Positions 51,584 through 60,623 of a stretch of 64,000 nucleotides of DNA are shown in pieces. Where the stretch lies: NCBI GenBank assembly GCA_938034875.1, contig CALHND010000004.1, positions 186,001 to 250,000 of the forward strand. The letters are read 5' to 3'. The translations under genes and the position numbers were made by a program. Within the stretch, counting starts at the first letter, position 1. Each line of letters begins with the position of its first letter. Source of the stretch: an uncultured Clostridia bacterium. GTDB taxonomy: Bacteria; Bacillota; Clostridia; Oscillospirales; Acutalibacteraceae. Below the pieces are notes generated by a model, which had not been told where the DNA came from, ran no database searches, and saw nothing but the letters and a program-made list of their open reading frames with translations.

Positions 51584-52294
51584 TCATTTAGCTCCGCGAC
51601 CTGTAAATACAGTTCCTATAGTCTTTAAAAACACCTTTAAATCTAAAACGAAAGATATATTTTTAACATAATAAAGCTCCATTTGCTGGCGCTTATTATC
51701 TAAATAACCTGCATCATTGCGAGCATAGGCTTGCCAATATCCTGTAAGTCCAGGTCTAACTGAAAGAAACATATCTATACTATCGCCGTAGTACTCAAGT
51801 TCATCACTTATAACAGGTCTGGGGCCAATTACCGACATATCACCCTTAAATATATTATAAATTTGGGGTAACTCGTCCATGCTTGTCTTTCTTAATAACT
51901 TACCTATTCTCGTTATTCTCGGATCATTATCCAGTTTAAATTCTTTTTTATACTGTTCATATTCATCTTCGGAAAGACATTCTTCCAAATCATCTGCATT
52001 AACCTTCATGCTTCTGAATTTGAGCATTTTAAACTTTTTGCCATCGCGCCCGATACGAATTTGCTTGTAAAAAACCGGACCGCCGTCATCTAACTTAATC
52101 AGTAATGCAATAATTAAGAATACAAAAAACAATGCAATTATTGCAAATAATGATGATACTATATCAAATGAACGCTTAAAAACTAAATAAAATCTGTTTC
52201 TATTCTTAACTGCTGATTCGTCATTCGAACTGTATTCTATTAAATCATTGGAATTATTACATACCAATGTTTCATCAAAACAATTCTTTAACAA
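51584..52294 (-). CDS. Initiating sugar-phosphate transferase (bacterial sugar transferase family)
   Basis: This 236-residue protein has a hydrophilic N-terminal tail (about 1-35), one hydrophobic re-entrant helix (about 45-70) and the catalytic PGT domain. That domain shows GGPVFYKQIRIGRDGKKF, MLKFRSMKVNAD, RITRIGKLLRKTSMDELPQI, FKGDMSVIGPRP and VRPGLTGYWQAYARND. It moves a sugar-1-phosphate to undecaprenyl phosphate and so starts each repeat unit. The short single-helix form is of the WcaJ C-terminal/PglC type. It is the first gene of the 26-kb operon and uses TTG 52294 as start; an in-frame TGA lies 3 codons upstream. Confidence 0.93.
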   Translation of the reverse strand: MLKNCFDETLVCNNSNDLIEYSSNDESAVKNRNRFYLVFKRSFDIVSSLFAIIALFFVFLIIALLIKLDDGGPVFYKQIRIGRDGKKFKMLKFRSMKVNADDLEECLSEDEYEQYKKEFKLDNDPRITRIGKLLRKTSMDELPQIYNIFKGDMSVIGPRPVISDELEYYGDSIDMFLSVRPGLTGYWQAYARNDAGYLDNKRQQMELYYVKNISFVLDLKVFLKTIGTVFTGRGAK

Positions 52295-52375
52295 AATTCA
52301 CACGCTCCTAAAGTCATTAATTATGCAATTATCAATAAAATTTAATGCAAAAATCATTAAAAATCATTACTTCTT

Positions 52376-52404
52376 ATCATAACATATAAAAGCACAATCG
52401 TCAA
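52376..52404 (-). promoter_or_regulatory. Promoter of the polysaccharide operon
   Basis: On the minus strand TTGACG (52404-52399) and TATGAT (52381-52376) have a 17-nt spacer. An untranslated leader of about 70-80 nt with two AATGATTTTT repeats precedes the first gene. No riboswitch, JUMPStart or ops-like element is recognisable in it. Confidence 0.75.
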
Positions 52405-52488
52405 TAATATTAATATTTAAATAAATATGTAAGGCATACCAACACTGTTAAATTTAAACTTAGATATAATATGCTTTAATAGCAAATA

Positions 52489-52517
52489 TTGATATTTTTT
52501 TACATTTCTGATATAAT
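52489..52517 (+). promoter_or_regulatory. Promoter of murD
   Basis: TTGATA (52489-52494), a 17-nt spacer and TATAAT (52512-52517) lie 39 nt before the murD ATG. It is divergent from the polysaccharide promoter, about 85 bp away. Confidence 0.75.
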
Positions 52518-52556
52518 ATTAAAGTTAGTTAATAACATTTGAAAGGTAGTTACATA

Positions 52557-53942
52557 ATGAATACAGCAGACAAGTTTTTTAATGAAATTAAAGGTAAAAA
52601 AATCGCATTTTGCGGAATTGGAAAAAGTAATCTTCCGCTAATATATAAATTTTTGGAAAAAGGCGCCAAAGTTTACGCCTGTGACAAAAGAGAACGCTCA
52701 TCGCTCGCGGCCGGTCAAGCCGAAGAACTTGAAGCCGCCGGAGCTAAGCTCGTTTTAGGCGAGGGATACCTTGAAAACCTTGATGTAGATATGATATTCC
52801 GTACACCTGGCATGAACTTTTATTTACCTGAACTTACCGAGGCACGCAAAAATGGTATAGTTGTAACTTCCGAAATGGAAGTGTTTTTTGACCTTTGCCC
52901 ATGCAAAATATTTGCCATAACCGGATCGGATGGAAAAACTACAACTACAACACTCATTGCGACAATGCTTAAAGAACAAGGTTATCGTGTACACCTTGGT
53001 GGTAACATTGGAACGCCGCTTCTGCCTCAAATTGACGATATAGGTGAAAACGATATTGCAGTTGCAGAGCTCAGCTCATTCCAACTCATTTCCATGCGAA
53101 AGAGCCCTGATGTAGCTCTTGTTACAAATGTGGCACCTAATCACCTTGATGTGCATAAAACTATGGATGAATATATTGATGCAAAGAAAAACATTCTCAT
53201 TCATCAAACCGCATTTTCTCGTACAGTTTTAAACGCTGACAATGAAATTACACGCTCGTTTTTACCAGATGTACGTGGTGAGCAGGCGTTTTTCAGCTAC
53301 AACGGCGCGGTCCAAAAGGGCGCTTTTTTAGATGGCGACGATATATGTGTTGCTGACAAAAACGGTGTAACCAAAATTATGAACAAGCATTCGATTCGAA
53401 TCCCCGGTGAGCACAATGTTGAAAACTATCTTGCCGCAATTTCCGCTGTATGGGGATATGTAGATGTGGAAAACATAATAAAAGTTGCTCGTGAATTTGG
53501 CGGCGTTGAGCACAGAATAGAATTTGTTCGTGAGATAAACGGAGTAAAATATTATAATGACTCTATTGCTACAAGTCCAACACGAACAATAGCAGGATTA
53601 AAAGCATTTAAGCAAAAGCTAATTGTTATTGCAGGCGGCTATGATAAGCATATTCCCTTTGAACCGCTTGCTCCATATGCTGTTGAAAAAATCAAAACTC
53701 TAATTTTATCAGGACCTACCGCTACCGCTATTGAAAAAGCAATCCGTGAATGTGATGGATTTGACGATTGCGGCATGAATATTATTCACTCCGATAACCT
53801 TGAGCAATCAGTAAAAATTGCTCACGAATTAGCTAAAGATGGCGATATTGTTACTCTAAGCCCCGCCTGCGCCAGCTTTGATGCATATCCTAATTTTGAG
53901 GAGCGAGGCAACCATTTTAAAAAGCTGGTAAATGAACTTTAA
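52557..53942 (+). CDS. murD: UDP-N-acetylmuramoyl-L-alanine--D-glutamate ligase
   Basis: MurD adds D-glutamate to UDP-MurNAc-L-Ala in peptidoglycan synthesis. The 461-residue protein has the N-terminal UDP-binding domain (KKIAFCGIGKSNLPLIYKF), the ATP-binding loop TGSDGKTTTTTLIATML, VAELSSFQL, TNVAPNHLDVHKTMDEYIDA and the C-terminal domain (EHRIEFVREINGVKYYNDS, ATSPTRTIAGL, IAGGYDKHIPFEPL, LSPACASFDAYPNFEERG). ATG 52557 is preferred over an in-frame TTG at 52539 because AAAGG lies 10 nt upstream. It is solitary, not in a dcw cluster. Confidence 0.98.
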   Translation: MNTADKFFNEIKGKKIAFCGIGKSNLPLIYKFLEKGAKVYACDKRERSSLAAGQAEELEAAGAKLVLGEGYLENLDVDMIFRTPGMNFYLPELTEARKNGIVVTSEMEVFFDLCPCKIFAITGSDGKTTTTTLIATMLKEQGYRVHLGGNIGTPLLPQIDDIGENDIAVAELSSFQLISMRKSPDVALVTNVAPNHLDVHKTMDEYIDAKKNILIHQTAFSRTVLNADNEITRSFLPDVRGEQAFFSYNGAVQKGAFLDGDDICVADKNGVTKIMNKHSIRIPGEHNVENYLAAISAVWGYVDVENIIKVAREFGGVEHRIEFVREINGVKYYNDSIATSPTRTIAGLKAFKQKLIVIAGGYDKHIPFEPLAPYAVEKIKTLILSGPTATAIEKAIRECDGFDDCGMNIIHSDNLEQSVKIAHELAKDGDIVTLSPACASFDAYPNFEERGNHFKKLVNEL

Positions 53943-53952
53943 GGAGCCAAAT

Positions 53953-54960
53953 ATGGAAGTAAAAGAGCTATTAAAAGCACTGTCTAATGCAAACGGTGTT
54001 ACGGGACTTAACGATGCTATAGAAATTGCTGAAAAAGAACTGTCAAAACTGGGACAAGTTGAATGTGATAACATGGGCGGATTAGCAGCTAAAATTGAAG
54101 GCAAGTCAAACTATACTATACTGCTTGACGCACATATTGACGAAATTGGAATGATAGTCACCGAAATTGATGAAGATTTTATTCGTGTTGCTGAATGCGG
54201 CGGAATAGACGTACGAGTTTTAATTTCTCAAGAAGTAATAATTCATGGTAAAAAAGATATTTTCGGTGTTTTTTGCTCTGTCCCGCCTCACTTGAAAAGT
54301 GAAAAAGACACTGTGCCAAAGATTACCGAAATGGCAATAGATGTCGGCATGAAACATGACGACATAATTAAGATTGTTTCCGTCGGCGACAGAGTATCAT
54401 TCAGACAAAAGGCCGCAGAAATGGTTAATGGAAGAATCACTGGCAAGTCACTGGACAACAGAGCCGGTTGTGCCGCTGTAATTGAGGCTGCAAAGATGCT
54501 TTGTGAAGGTGGTACACCTCCCTGCAACTTAATCGTGTCTCTTTCGGCGCAAGAAGAGCTTGGTTTAAGAGGCGCAAGAACCGCAGCATACAAATATTCA
54601 CCCGATGAAGCTATTGTTGTTGATGTCAGCTTCGGCTCGTTTCCGAGTATTCCAAAGCAAAAGACAGGAAAACTCGGTGGTGGCCCTATGATTGGCATCT
54701 CCCCCATTACCGACCGCATTATGACCGCAAAACTGCAGGAAATAGCAGAAAAGTGTAACATTCCTTACCAGTGTGAAGTTTGCCCATCATCAACAGGCAC
54801 AAATGCAGATGTTATTTCTGTTACTAAATCCGGCATTCGTACAGCGCTTACTTCTATAGCGTTGCTTAATATGCACACGCCCGCAGAGGTAATTGCAATA
54901 GATGATGTTACTAATACCGCTAAACTAATTGCAGAATACGTCAGAAAGGCTGTTGACTAA
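53953..54960 (+). CDS. M42 family metallopeptidase
   Basis: The 335-residue protein matches the M42 (TET/glutamyl aminopeptidase-like) family. The metal ligands and base appear in order: ILLDAHIDEIGMIV, SLDNRAGCAAVI, SAQEELGLRGARTAA with the paired Glu, VVDVSFG and ALLNMHTPAEVI. CPSSTGTNADVISVTKSGI matches the late TDA-type segment. These enzymes trim amino acids from short peptides inside the cell. AAGGAG lies 6 nt before ATG 53953. Its stop is immediately followed by a second M42 gene, so the two may form a mixed complex (inference). Confidence 0.93.
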   Translation: MEVKELLKALSNANGVTGLNDAIEIAEKELSKLGQVECDNMGGLAAKIEGKSNYTILLDAHIDEIGMIVTEIDEDFIRVAECGGIDVRVLISQEVIIHGKKDIFGVFCSVPPHLKSEKDTVPKITEMAIDVGMKHDDIIKIVSVGDRVSFRQKAAEMVNGRITGKSLDNRAGCAAVIEAAKMLCEGGTPPCNLIVSLSAQEELGLRGARTAAYKYSPDEAIVVDVSFGSFPSIPKQKTGKLGGGPMIGISPITDRIMTAKLQEIAEKCNIPYQCEVCPSSTGTNADVISVTKSGIRTALTSIALLNMHTPAEVIAIDDVTNTAKLIAEYVRKAVD

Positions 54961-54961
54961 T

Positions 54962-55981
54962 ATGATTAATTGTTTGAAAAATTTATGCGAGCTCGACGGC
55001 GTTTCGGGAAACGAATCTGCAGTAGCAAAATATATTATAGATGAAATTTCGCCGTATGCTGATTATTACGTTGATCCACTTGGTAGTGTAATTGCTCATA
55101 AAAAGGGTGCATTAAAAGGTGCAAAACGCGTTTTGTTTGATGCACACATGGATGAGGTTGGATTTATAATCACAAGTATAAAAGATGATGGTCTGCTGAC
55201 ATTTTCATGTATAGGAGGCATTAATACTGATGTATTACTTGCACGCAGAGTAAAAATCGATAATATTTTCGGAGTTATTTGCGTTAAACCCGTGCATATG
55301 CTGTCTGCTGATGAAAAAAGCAAGTTACCTGATAAAGACAGCTTGGTTATTGATATTGGAGCTGAATCAAAAGAAGATGCTGAAAAATATGTCAAAGTCG
55401 GCGATACCGCCGTGTTTGACAGCGATTGGGTTGAATTTGGCGACAATAAAATTAAAGCAAGAGCTCTTGATGACCGTGCAGGATGCGCTATAATGATTAA
55501 CCTCATTAAATCTGAAATGCCCTTTGATGCATGGTTTTCTTTTTCTGTTCAGGAAGAAGTGGGCTTACGCGGTGCAAAAGCTACCGCTTATAATGTTAAC
55601 CCCGATTTTGCAATTGCTATAGAAACAACTACAGCATGTGATATTGCTGATACACCGGAACACAAAACTGTTTGTTGCCTTAACAAAGGTGCAGTAGTAT
55701 CTTTTATGGACGGTTCTACAATTTATCAAAAGTCGCTTATTGACGCTGCCCTTAATGTTGCTAAAGACAAAAACACGCCAATTCAGATAAAGCGTGGCAC
55801 TTCAGGCGGTAATAATGCTGGTGCAATTCATCTTACACGCGAAGGCATACGCACGCTTGCTTTGTCGGTTCCCTGCCGCTATCTACATTCGGCTGAATGT
55901 GTTATAGATAAACGCGACCTTGAATCGGTTGAAGTAGTTGCTAAAGGTGTCTTTGAGCAGATGGCTGACGGTAAATTATGA
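54962..55981 (+). CDS. M42 family metallopeptidase (second copy)
   Basis: The 339-residue protein is a paralogue of the preceding gene, with all metal-binding motifs intact: VLFDAHMDEVGFII, ALDDRAGCAIMI, VQEEVGLRGAKATAY, IAIETTTACD, GTSGGNNAGAIHLTREGI and CRYLHSAECV. It has the more usual M42 pattern (IxExTxAxD), while the first copy has VVDVSFG at that place. The ATG at 54962 begins 1 nt after the upstream stop, which favours translational coupling because the nearest purine-rich site (AGAAAGG) is 12 nt away. The next gene overlaps by 4 bp (ATGA). Confidence 0.93.
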   Translation: MINCLKNLCELDGVSGNESAVAKYIIDEISPYADYYVDPLGSVIAHKKGALKGAKRVLFDAHMDEVGFIITSIKDDGLLTFSCIGGINTDVLLARRVKIDNIFGVICVKPVHMLSADEKSKLPDKDSLVIDIGAESKEDAEKYVKVGDTAVFDSDWVEFGDNKIKARALDDRAGCAIMINLIKSEMPFDAWFSFSVQEEVGLRGAKATAYNVNPDFAIAIETTTACDIADTPEHKTVCCLNKGAVVSFMDGSTIYQKSLIDAALNVAKDKNTPIQIKRGTSGGNNAGAIHLTREGIRTLALSVPCRYLHSAECVIDKRDLESVEVVAKGVFEQMADGKL

Positions 55982-56670
55982 TATCTATTTTAAATGAAGC
56001 AATTCCAGTCATGGAACCTTCAGCGGCATCGGTGCGAATACTTTCACTATACGAATCATACGGTTGCAACTTTGATTTTTTAAGATTTTATACACAAAAA
56101 GTCAATGATGTTTGCACAGCTGTAATTTCGGTAATGGATAATCACGCCACAGTGCATGAGGTAAAAAGTGCTGACTATGACGAATTGCTTCAGTTTCTTT
56201 GTGCAATCGGTTGTGAAACTGTTTTTAGTGAAAGCACTATGCCACTAAAATCTATTGAAAGCGGAACAGTAATGCATTACTCATCAGTTGGCGCAAAAAG
56301 TAAGATTTGCGAAGAAGTCAACCTAACTGCAGTATATAATATTATGTCAACCTGTTTTGCAATGCCCGATTTTAATATATGGTATCCCGATATTTCACAC
56401 AGAATAAGACACGGTGGAGCAACTGCAGTTTTGAATAATAATGGTTGCGCTGTTGCTTTAACAAGCAGCAAAGGAGCACTGATCAGCGGCATTTGCGTTG
56501 ATAAATATAAACGCAACAAAGGCAACGGAACGTATATTTTGCAAAGCCTGCTTTCTTCAATTAATGCAAAAGATATTTTTGCTTTAATTGAAGAAAACGG
56601 ACCAATTAATTTTTATAAAAAAAACGGGTTCTCCCCTATTGGAAAATTCAATACATATAAGGTGAAATAA
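55978..56670 (+). CDS. GNAT-like acetyltransferase domain protein
   Basis: This 230-residue protein has a weak GNAT signature in its last third: ALISGICVDKYKRNKGNGTY (acetyl-CoA loop-like R/K-x-x-G-x-G), then ALIEENGPINFYKKNGFSPI, which matches the usual C-terminal GNAT strand-helix. The first 120 residues have no clear family match. It overlaps the M42 gene by 4 bp (ATGA) and the next gene starts directly after it. Substrate unknown; context suggests amino acid or peptide metabolism. Confidence 0.78.
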   Translation: MISILNEAIPVMEPSAASVRILSLYESYGCNFDFLRFYTQKVNDVCTAVISVMDNHATVHEVKSADYDELLQFLCAIGCETVFSESTMPLKSIESGTVMHYSSVGAKSKICEEVNLTAVYNIMSTCFAMPDFNIWYPDISHRIRHGGATAVLNNNGCAVALTSSKGALISGICVDKYKRNKGNGTYILQSLLSSINAKDIFALIEENGPINFYKKNGFSPIGKFNTYKVK

Positions 56671-57924
56671 ATGAAACAGAATTTCTTTAACATCAGTGAT
56701 GAAACATATAAATACGATGCTAAAGCATTAGAATTATGTAAACAAAAATTTGATGAAATAAACGAAATTACGGAATACAATCAAACTAAAATGCTATCTG
56801 CTTTTATCAAAAACGGTGTAAGCGAGTCGCATTTTGCCAGTTCCACCGGATACGGATACGGTGACCGTGGACGCGAAACACTTGATAAGGTTTTTGCCGA
56901 CGCAGTTGGCGCTGAAAGTGCGATAATCCGCCATAATTTTGTATGCGGCACTCATGCGCTTACCGTCGCATTATTCGGAATACTTCGACCTAACGACACA
57001 ATGCTGTGTGTTACAGGCCGTCCTTACGATACACTTGTCGGTGTTATCGGCATTGATGAAGTTACCGATGGTTCATTGCGTGAATTTGGAATCAATTACG
57101 AGCAAGTTGACCTCATTGACGGTGAGGTTGATATAGATTGTATCGTTGAAAAGCTAAAAACTAAACATTATAAAATGGCTTATATTCAACGCTCATGCGG
57201 ATACGCTATCAGACGTCCATTAAATATATGCGACATTGAAAAAATATCAAAAGCTGTTAAATCTGTATCACCCGATACGATTGTAATGGTCGATAACTGT
57301 TATGGCGAATTTGTTGAGTGTGACGAGCCGGTATCGCACGGTGCCGATATTATAGCAGGGTCACTAATTAAAAACCCCGGTGGAGCAATTGCCCCGACCG
57401 GTGGATACATTGCAGGAAAAACAGAGCTGGTTGAACAATGTGCAAACCGTTTGACTGTACCCGGCATAGGTGGCGAGGTAGGTGCAACTCTTGGAACCAA
57501 CCGCGAGCTGTTTATGGGACTATTTAACGCCCCTCATGTTGTCGGTGAAGCACTAAAAACGGCTGTATACGCTGCCGCTTTGCTTGAAGTTATGGGTTAT
57601 GAAACTTATCCTAAATACGATGCAAAACGAGCTGACATTATTCAAACTGTCAAACTTTCAAATGCACAAAGAGTTGTTGACTTCTGCCACGGAATGCAGT
57701 CGGGCGCACCTATTGATTCATTTGTAGTTCCTGAGCCATGGGCAATGCCCGGCTATGACTGCGAGGTAATAATGGCCGCCGGTGCTTTTACTCTCGGAGC
57801 TTCAATAGAACTATCTTGTGATGCTCCCCTGCGTGAGCCTTACGCCGTTTGGATGCAGGGTGGAATTAACTTTCACAGTGCAAGAATGGGCATTTTACTT
57901 GCGGTCGAGTCAATGAATAAGTAA
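56671..57924 (+). CDS. Methionine gamma-lyase family PLP protein (formerly aluminium resistance protein)
   Basis: The 417-residue protein belongs to the Met_gamma_lyase family, long annotated as aluminium resistance protein. It shows HFASSTGYGYGDRGRETLDK, AIIRHNFVCGTHALTVALFG, MVDNCYGEFVE with the PLP-binding Asp, the PLP lysine in IAGSLIKNPGGAIAPTGGYI and the C-terminal MQGGINFHSARMG. The usual function is PLP-dependent cleavage of a sulfur amino acid or a related reaction, rarely tested. It is the last gene of the murD-M42-M42-GNAT run and ends before a bidirectional terminator. Confidence 0.92.
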   Translation: MKQNFFNISDETYKYDAKALELCKQKFDEINEITEYNQTKMLSAFIKNGVSESHFASSTGYGYGDRGRETLDKVFADAVGAESAIIRHNFVCGTHALTVALFGILRPNDTMLCVTGRPYDTLVGVIGIDEVTDGSLREFGINYEQVDLIDGEVDIDCIVEKLKTKHYKMAYIQRSCGYAIRRPLNICDIEKISKAVKSVSPDTIVMVDNCYGEFVECDEPVSHGADIIAGSLIKNPGGAIAPTGGYIAGKTELVEQCANRLTVPGIGGEVGATLGTNRELFMGLFNAPHVVGEALKTAVYAAALLEVMGYETYPKYDAKRADIIQTVKLSNAQRVVDFCHGMQSGAPIDSFVVPEPWAMPGYDCEVIMAAGAFTLGASIELSCDAPLREPYAVWMQGGINFHSARMGILLAVESMNK

Positions 57925-57946
57925 CCAAATTATTATATAAAAAATT

Positions 57947-57983
57947 AAAGCGCTTTGTGTTAACTAAACACAAAGCGCTTTTT
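57947..57983. terminator. Bidirectional terminator between convergent operons
   Basis: A 15-bp perfect stem (AAAGCGCTTTGTGTT / AACACAAAGCGCTTT) with a 5-nt loop AACTA has Ts on both sides. It separates the lyase-family gene (plus) from oadB (minus). Confidence 0.93.
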
Positions 57984-57984
57984 A

Positions 57985-59202
57985 TTAAGCGAATAAGTTG
58001 ATCAGTACCCCGGCCGCAACGGCTGAGCCAATAACGCCTGCTACATTTGGTCCCATAGCATGCATTAATAAGAAGTTGCCCGGATCATACTGCTGTCCGA
58101 TTTTTTGCGAAACACGCGCCGCCATAGGAACAGCAGAAACTCCAGCCGAACCGATAAGCGGGTTAACCTTTCCTCCTGTAACCACATACATGAGTTTACC
58201 GAGTAAAACACCGCCAGCAGTACCAAAGCAAAATGCTACAAGTCCCATACCTACGATTCCAAGTGTTTCAAGGTTAAGGAAGCTGGCGCCGTTTGTAGTA
58301 GCGCCCACTGTAATACCCAGGAATATTGTAATAATATTCATAAGCTCATTTTGTGCCGTTTTGCAAATACGGTCAACAACTCCACATTCTTTCATCAAAT
58401 TCCCCAGCATTAGCAAACCGACCAAAACTGCTGCTGATGGAAGAAGTAAAGATACAACGATAGTAACGGCAACCGGGAAAATAATTTTCTCGGTTTTTGA
58501 TACCGTTCTAAGCGATTCCATGCGCACCTTGCGCTCCTTATCAGTTGTAAGAAGCTTCATAATAGGTGGCTGAATAACCGGTATTAACGCCATATATGAA
58601 TATGCTGCAACGGCTATCGGACCAAGATAACTGGGTGCCAGTCGTGATGTAACATATATTGCCGTGGGTCCGTCAGCGCCGCCAATAATACCGATTGAGG
58701 CGGCAACATCTTCATTAAATCCGAGAAACAGTGCTCCGATAAAAGCAATAAATATACCCAGCTGTGCTGCTGCTCCGAGCAATAAGCTTTTAGGATTGCT
58801 GATAAGCGGAGAAAAGTCGGTCATACAACCGATGCCAAGGAAAATAAGAGGAGGATAGATACCAAGTTTTACTCCAAGATAGAGTATATCAAGCAGTCCG
58901 CCCTCTTTTACCACTTCGCCGATCATAAGATGACCGTCTGCGGTCCAATAATTAAGGTTTGATGTATCAAAATACTCAGGGTGGAAAAGTCCGGCTTGTG
59001 GCAAGTTGGCAAGTAGCATGCCAAAAGCTATCGGTAAAAGCAGTAACGGCTCAAACTGAAACTTAATGGCCAACACAAGCAAAAAGCATGCGACACATAT
59101 CATAATCAGACTTTTATATCCGTCTCCAATAAAAAACTGTGCAAATCCCGACTCATTTAATATTGCAGTAACAGTTTGAATAAAGCTATTCCAGATACTC
59201 AT
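57985..59202 (-). CDS. oadB: Sodium ion-translocating decarboxylase beta subunit
   Basis: This 405-residue membrane protein matches the OAD_beta family: about nine to eleven membrane segments and the conserved GFNEDVAASIGIIGGADGPT, AIYVTSRLAP, ITVGATTNGASFLNLET and LIGSAGVSAVPMAARV. The beta subunit couples decarboxylation of biotin-bound carboxylate to Na+ export. The alpha (carboxyltransferase) and biotin-carrier genes are not in the window, so the source acid (oxaloacetate, methylmalonyl-CoA or glutaconyl-CoA) cannot be told. It follows oadG by 12 bp in an operon with galT and galK. AAGGAG precedes the ATG. Confidence 0.93.
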   Translation of the reverse strand: MSIWNSFIQTVTAILNESGFAQFFIGDGYKSLIMICVACFLLVLAIKFQFEPLLLLPIAFGMLLANLPQAGLFHPEYFDTSNLNYWTADGHLMIGEVVKEGGLLDILYLGVKLGIYPPLIFLGIGCMTDFSPLISNPKSLLLGAAAQLGIFIAFIGALFLGFNEDVAASIGIIGGADGPTAIYVTSRLAPSYLGPIAVAAYSYMALIPVIQPPIMKLLTTDKERKVRMESLRTVSKTEKIIFPVAVTIVVSLLLPSAAVLVGLLMLGNLMKECGVVDRICKTAQNELMNIITIFLGITVGATTNGASFLNLETLGIVGMGLVAFCFGTAGGVLLGKLMYVVTGGKVNPLIGSAGVSAVPMAARVSQKIGQQYDPGNFLLMHAMGPNVAGVIGSAVAAGVLINLFA

Positions 59203-59214
59203 TTGTTACGCTCC

Positions 59215-59622
59215 TTAAAATGCCCGAATATTATTTCTAACCCCCGCATCAGCCCAAGCTGAACGTGCCGATGATACAGGTCTGACAGAGCGGATAATTG
59301 CCTTTTTTCCTGTGCCTTCGTACATCATAGCAACGGCAGCAGCAATAACTGCAATCACTTCATCTTCATCTGAATTTGCATCAATAATTGGTGCGCTAAC
59401 AGTTGTATTAGCTAAATTTTGTACATTTGCAACTGCTTTATTATCACTGTTTGAATTAAATTTTCTAGATGTTCTCTTTGCAACGAAACCAAAAATATAA
59501 ATCATTAAAACAAGCAAAAGAAGCATTCCGAAAACAATTACAATACCGGAAGTAGTAGTTATTGCTGAAAGCTCACCTATTGACATTTTACTAGTGTCGG
59601 TAGCCAGTTGTAGAAAGCCCAT
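59215..59622 (-). CDS. oadG: OadG-family (gamma/delta) subunit of the sodium-pumping decarboxylase
   Basis: This 135-residue protein has one N-terminal membrane helix (about 24-48, VIVFGMLLLLVLMIYIFGF). A polar linker follows, then EDEVIAVIAAAVAMMYEGTG and RSVRPVSSARSAWADAGVRN, the C-terminal pattern of the OAD_gamma/MmdD family that holds the enzyme together on the membrane. Its ATG directly follows the galT stop codon, and its GGAGG lies inside galT, so it is coupled to galT. The small size and fast divergence leave gamma or delta open; its position before oadB supports the assignment. Confidence 0.88.
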   Translation of the reverse strand: MGFLQLATDTSKMSIGELSAITTTSGIVIVFGMLLLLVLMIYIFGFVAKRTSRKFNSNSDNKAVANVQNLANTTVSAPIIDANSDEDEVIAVIAAAVAMMYEGTGKKAIIRSVRPVSSARSAWADAGVRNNIRAF

Positions 59623-60603
59623 TTAATTATCCTCCAATGTTTTTTTAAATCTATTAAGTGCCTCGCGCAGCTCAATTGCCTTTTCTTCGGGGGCTGTTGG
59701 GTTACAATGTGCCCAAGCACCAGTTTCCGAAGATGCATTAAACTTCTGCTTATCAGCAGAACGCATCGGCGGGAAAAACTCAATATGGAAATGATAGTAA
59801 TCAGAAGTATCTTCTGTATTTACGGGAGCATTATGCATGCACATCATATACGGGAATTTATATCCGAACAAACTGTCGAGCATTCCTGTGGTAAGTTTTA
59901 ATGTTTCTGCAAGCGAACGCTTTTCATCAGCAGTAAATTCTGTAATGTTTCCAACATGGCGCTTCGACATAATGTAAACACCGTAAGGATACTCAACAAA
60001 GAATGGTAAGATTACCGCAAAATGTTCATTTTCAAAAATTACACGCTTTTCGCATTTCTTTTCCTGATCAATCATTTCACAGAAAAGACATTTTCCGTTT
60101 TCATCGTGGTATTCCTTTGCAGCATCAACTTCAAGCTGAAGTTTTTTCGGGACAATCGAATAGCCGTAAATTTGGCCATGCGGATGTGGCATAGATACAC
60201 CGACAACTTCACCGCGGTTTTCAAAAATGAACACATATTTGATGTTTTCATCCGAAGCAATATCGGTAAATCTTTCGCACCAAAGGTCAACCAACTTTGA
60301 AATATGGTCAACCGACAGTTCAGGCAAAGTTATAGTATGTTCAGGTGAATATAGTATAACCTCGCATTTTCCGTATGCTGGCTTTACTTTAAAAAATTCG
60401 TTTGCAACATCATCAGGCTCAGGCGGAGTCTGAGACAGTGCAGGAAAATCGTTATCGTATTTAAGAACATCAAAATGTTCTGGTACCCGTCCCGATCCCG
60501 GGCAAAACGGACACCAATCTTTTGGCATATTGGGTCTGCCCTGTCGGTGTGAAGCGATCATTACCCAGTCTTTTATGAATGGATGATATCTAAGCTCAGC
60601 CAT
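59623..60603 (-). CDS. galT: Galactose-1-phosphate uridylyltransferase
   Basis: The 326-residue protein is a class I GalT of the HIT superfamily: the zinc-site region DWCPFCPGSGRVPEHF, then FENRGEVVGVSMPHPHGQIY with the catalytic His-x-His, CLFCEMIDQE and DYYHFHIEFFPP. It swaps UMP between UDP-glucose and galactose-1-phosphate in the Leloir pathway. galK precedes it in the same operon. The HPHGQ nucleophile is intact. No galE is seen in this operon. Confidence 0.97.
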   Translation of the reverse strand: MAELRYHPFIKDWVMIASHRQGRPNMPKDWCPFCPGSGRVPEHFDVLKYDNDFPALSQTPPEPDDVANEFFKVKPAYGKCEVILYSPEHTITLPELSVDHISKLVDLWCERFTDIASDENIKYVFIFENRGEVVGVSMPHPHGQIYGYSIVPKKLQLEVDAAKEYHDENGKCLFCEMIDQEKKCEKRVIFENEHFAVILPFFVEYPYGVYIMSKRHVGNITEFTADEKRSLAETLKLTTGMLDSLFGYKFPYMMCMHNAPVNTEDTSDYYHFHIEFFPPMRSADKQKFNASSETGAWAHCNPTAPEEKAIELREALNRFKKTLEDN

Positions 60604-60623
60604 TATATTATCTCCTTTAAAAG

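Noticed and set aside
52321..52400. Paired AATGATTTTT repeats in the polysaccharide leader as a regulator site
   Set aside because: Short AT-rich repeats in AT-rich DNA, not positioned at the -35 or -10; too little to support an operator.
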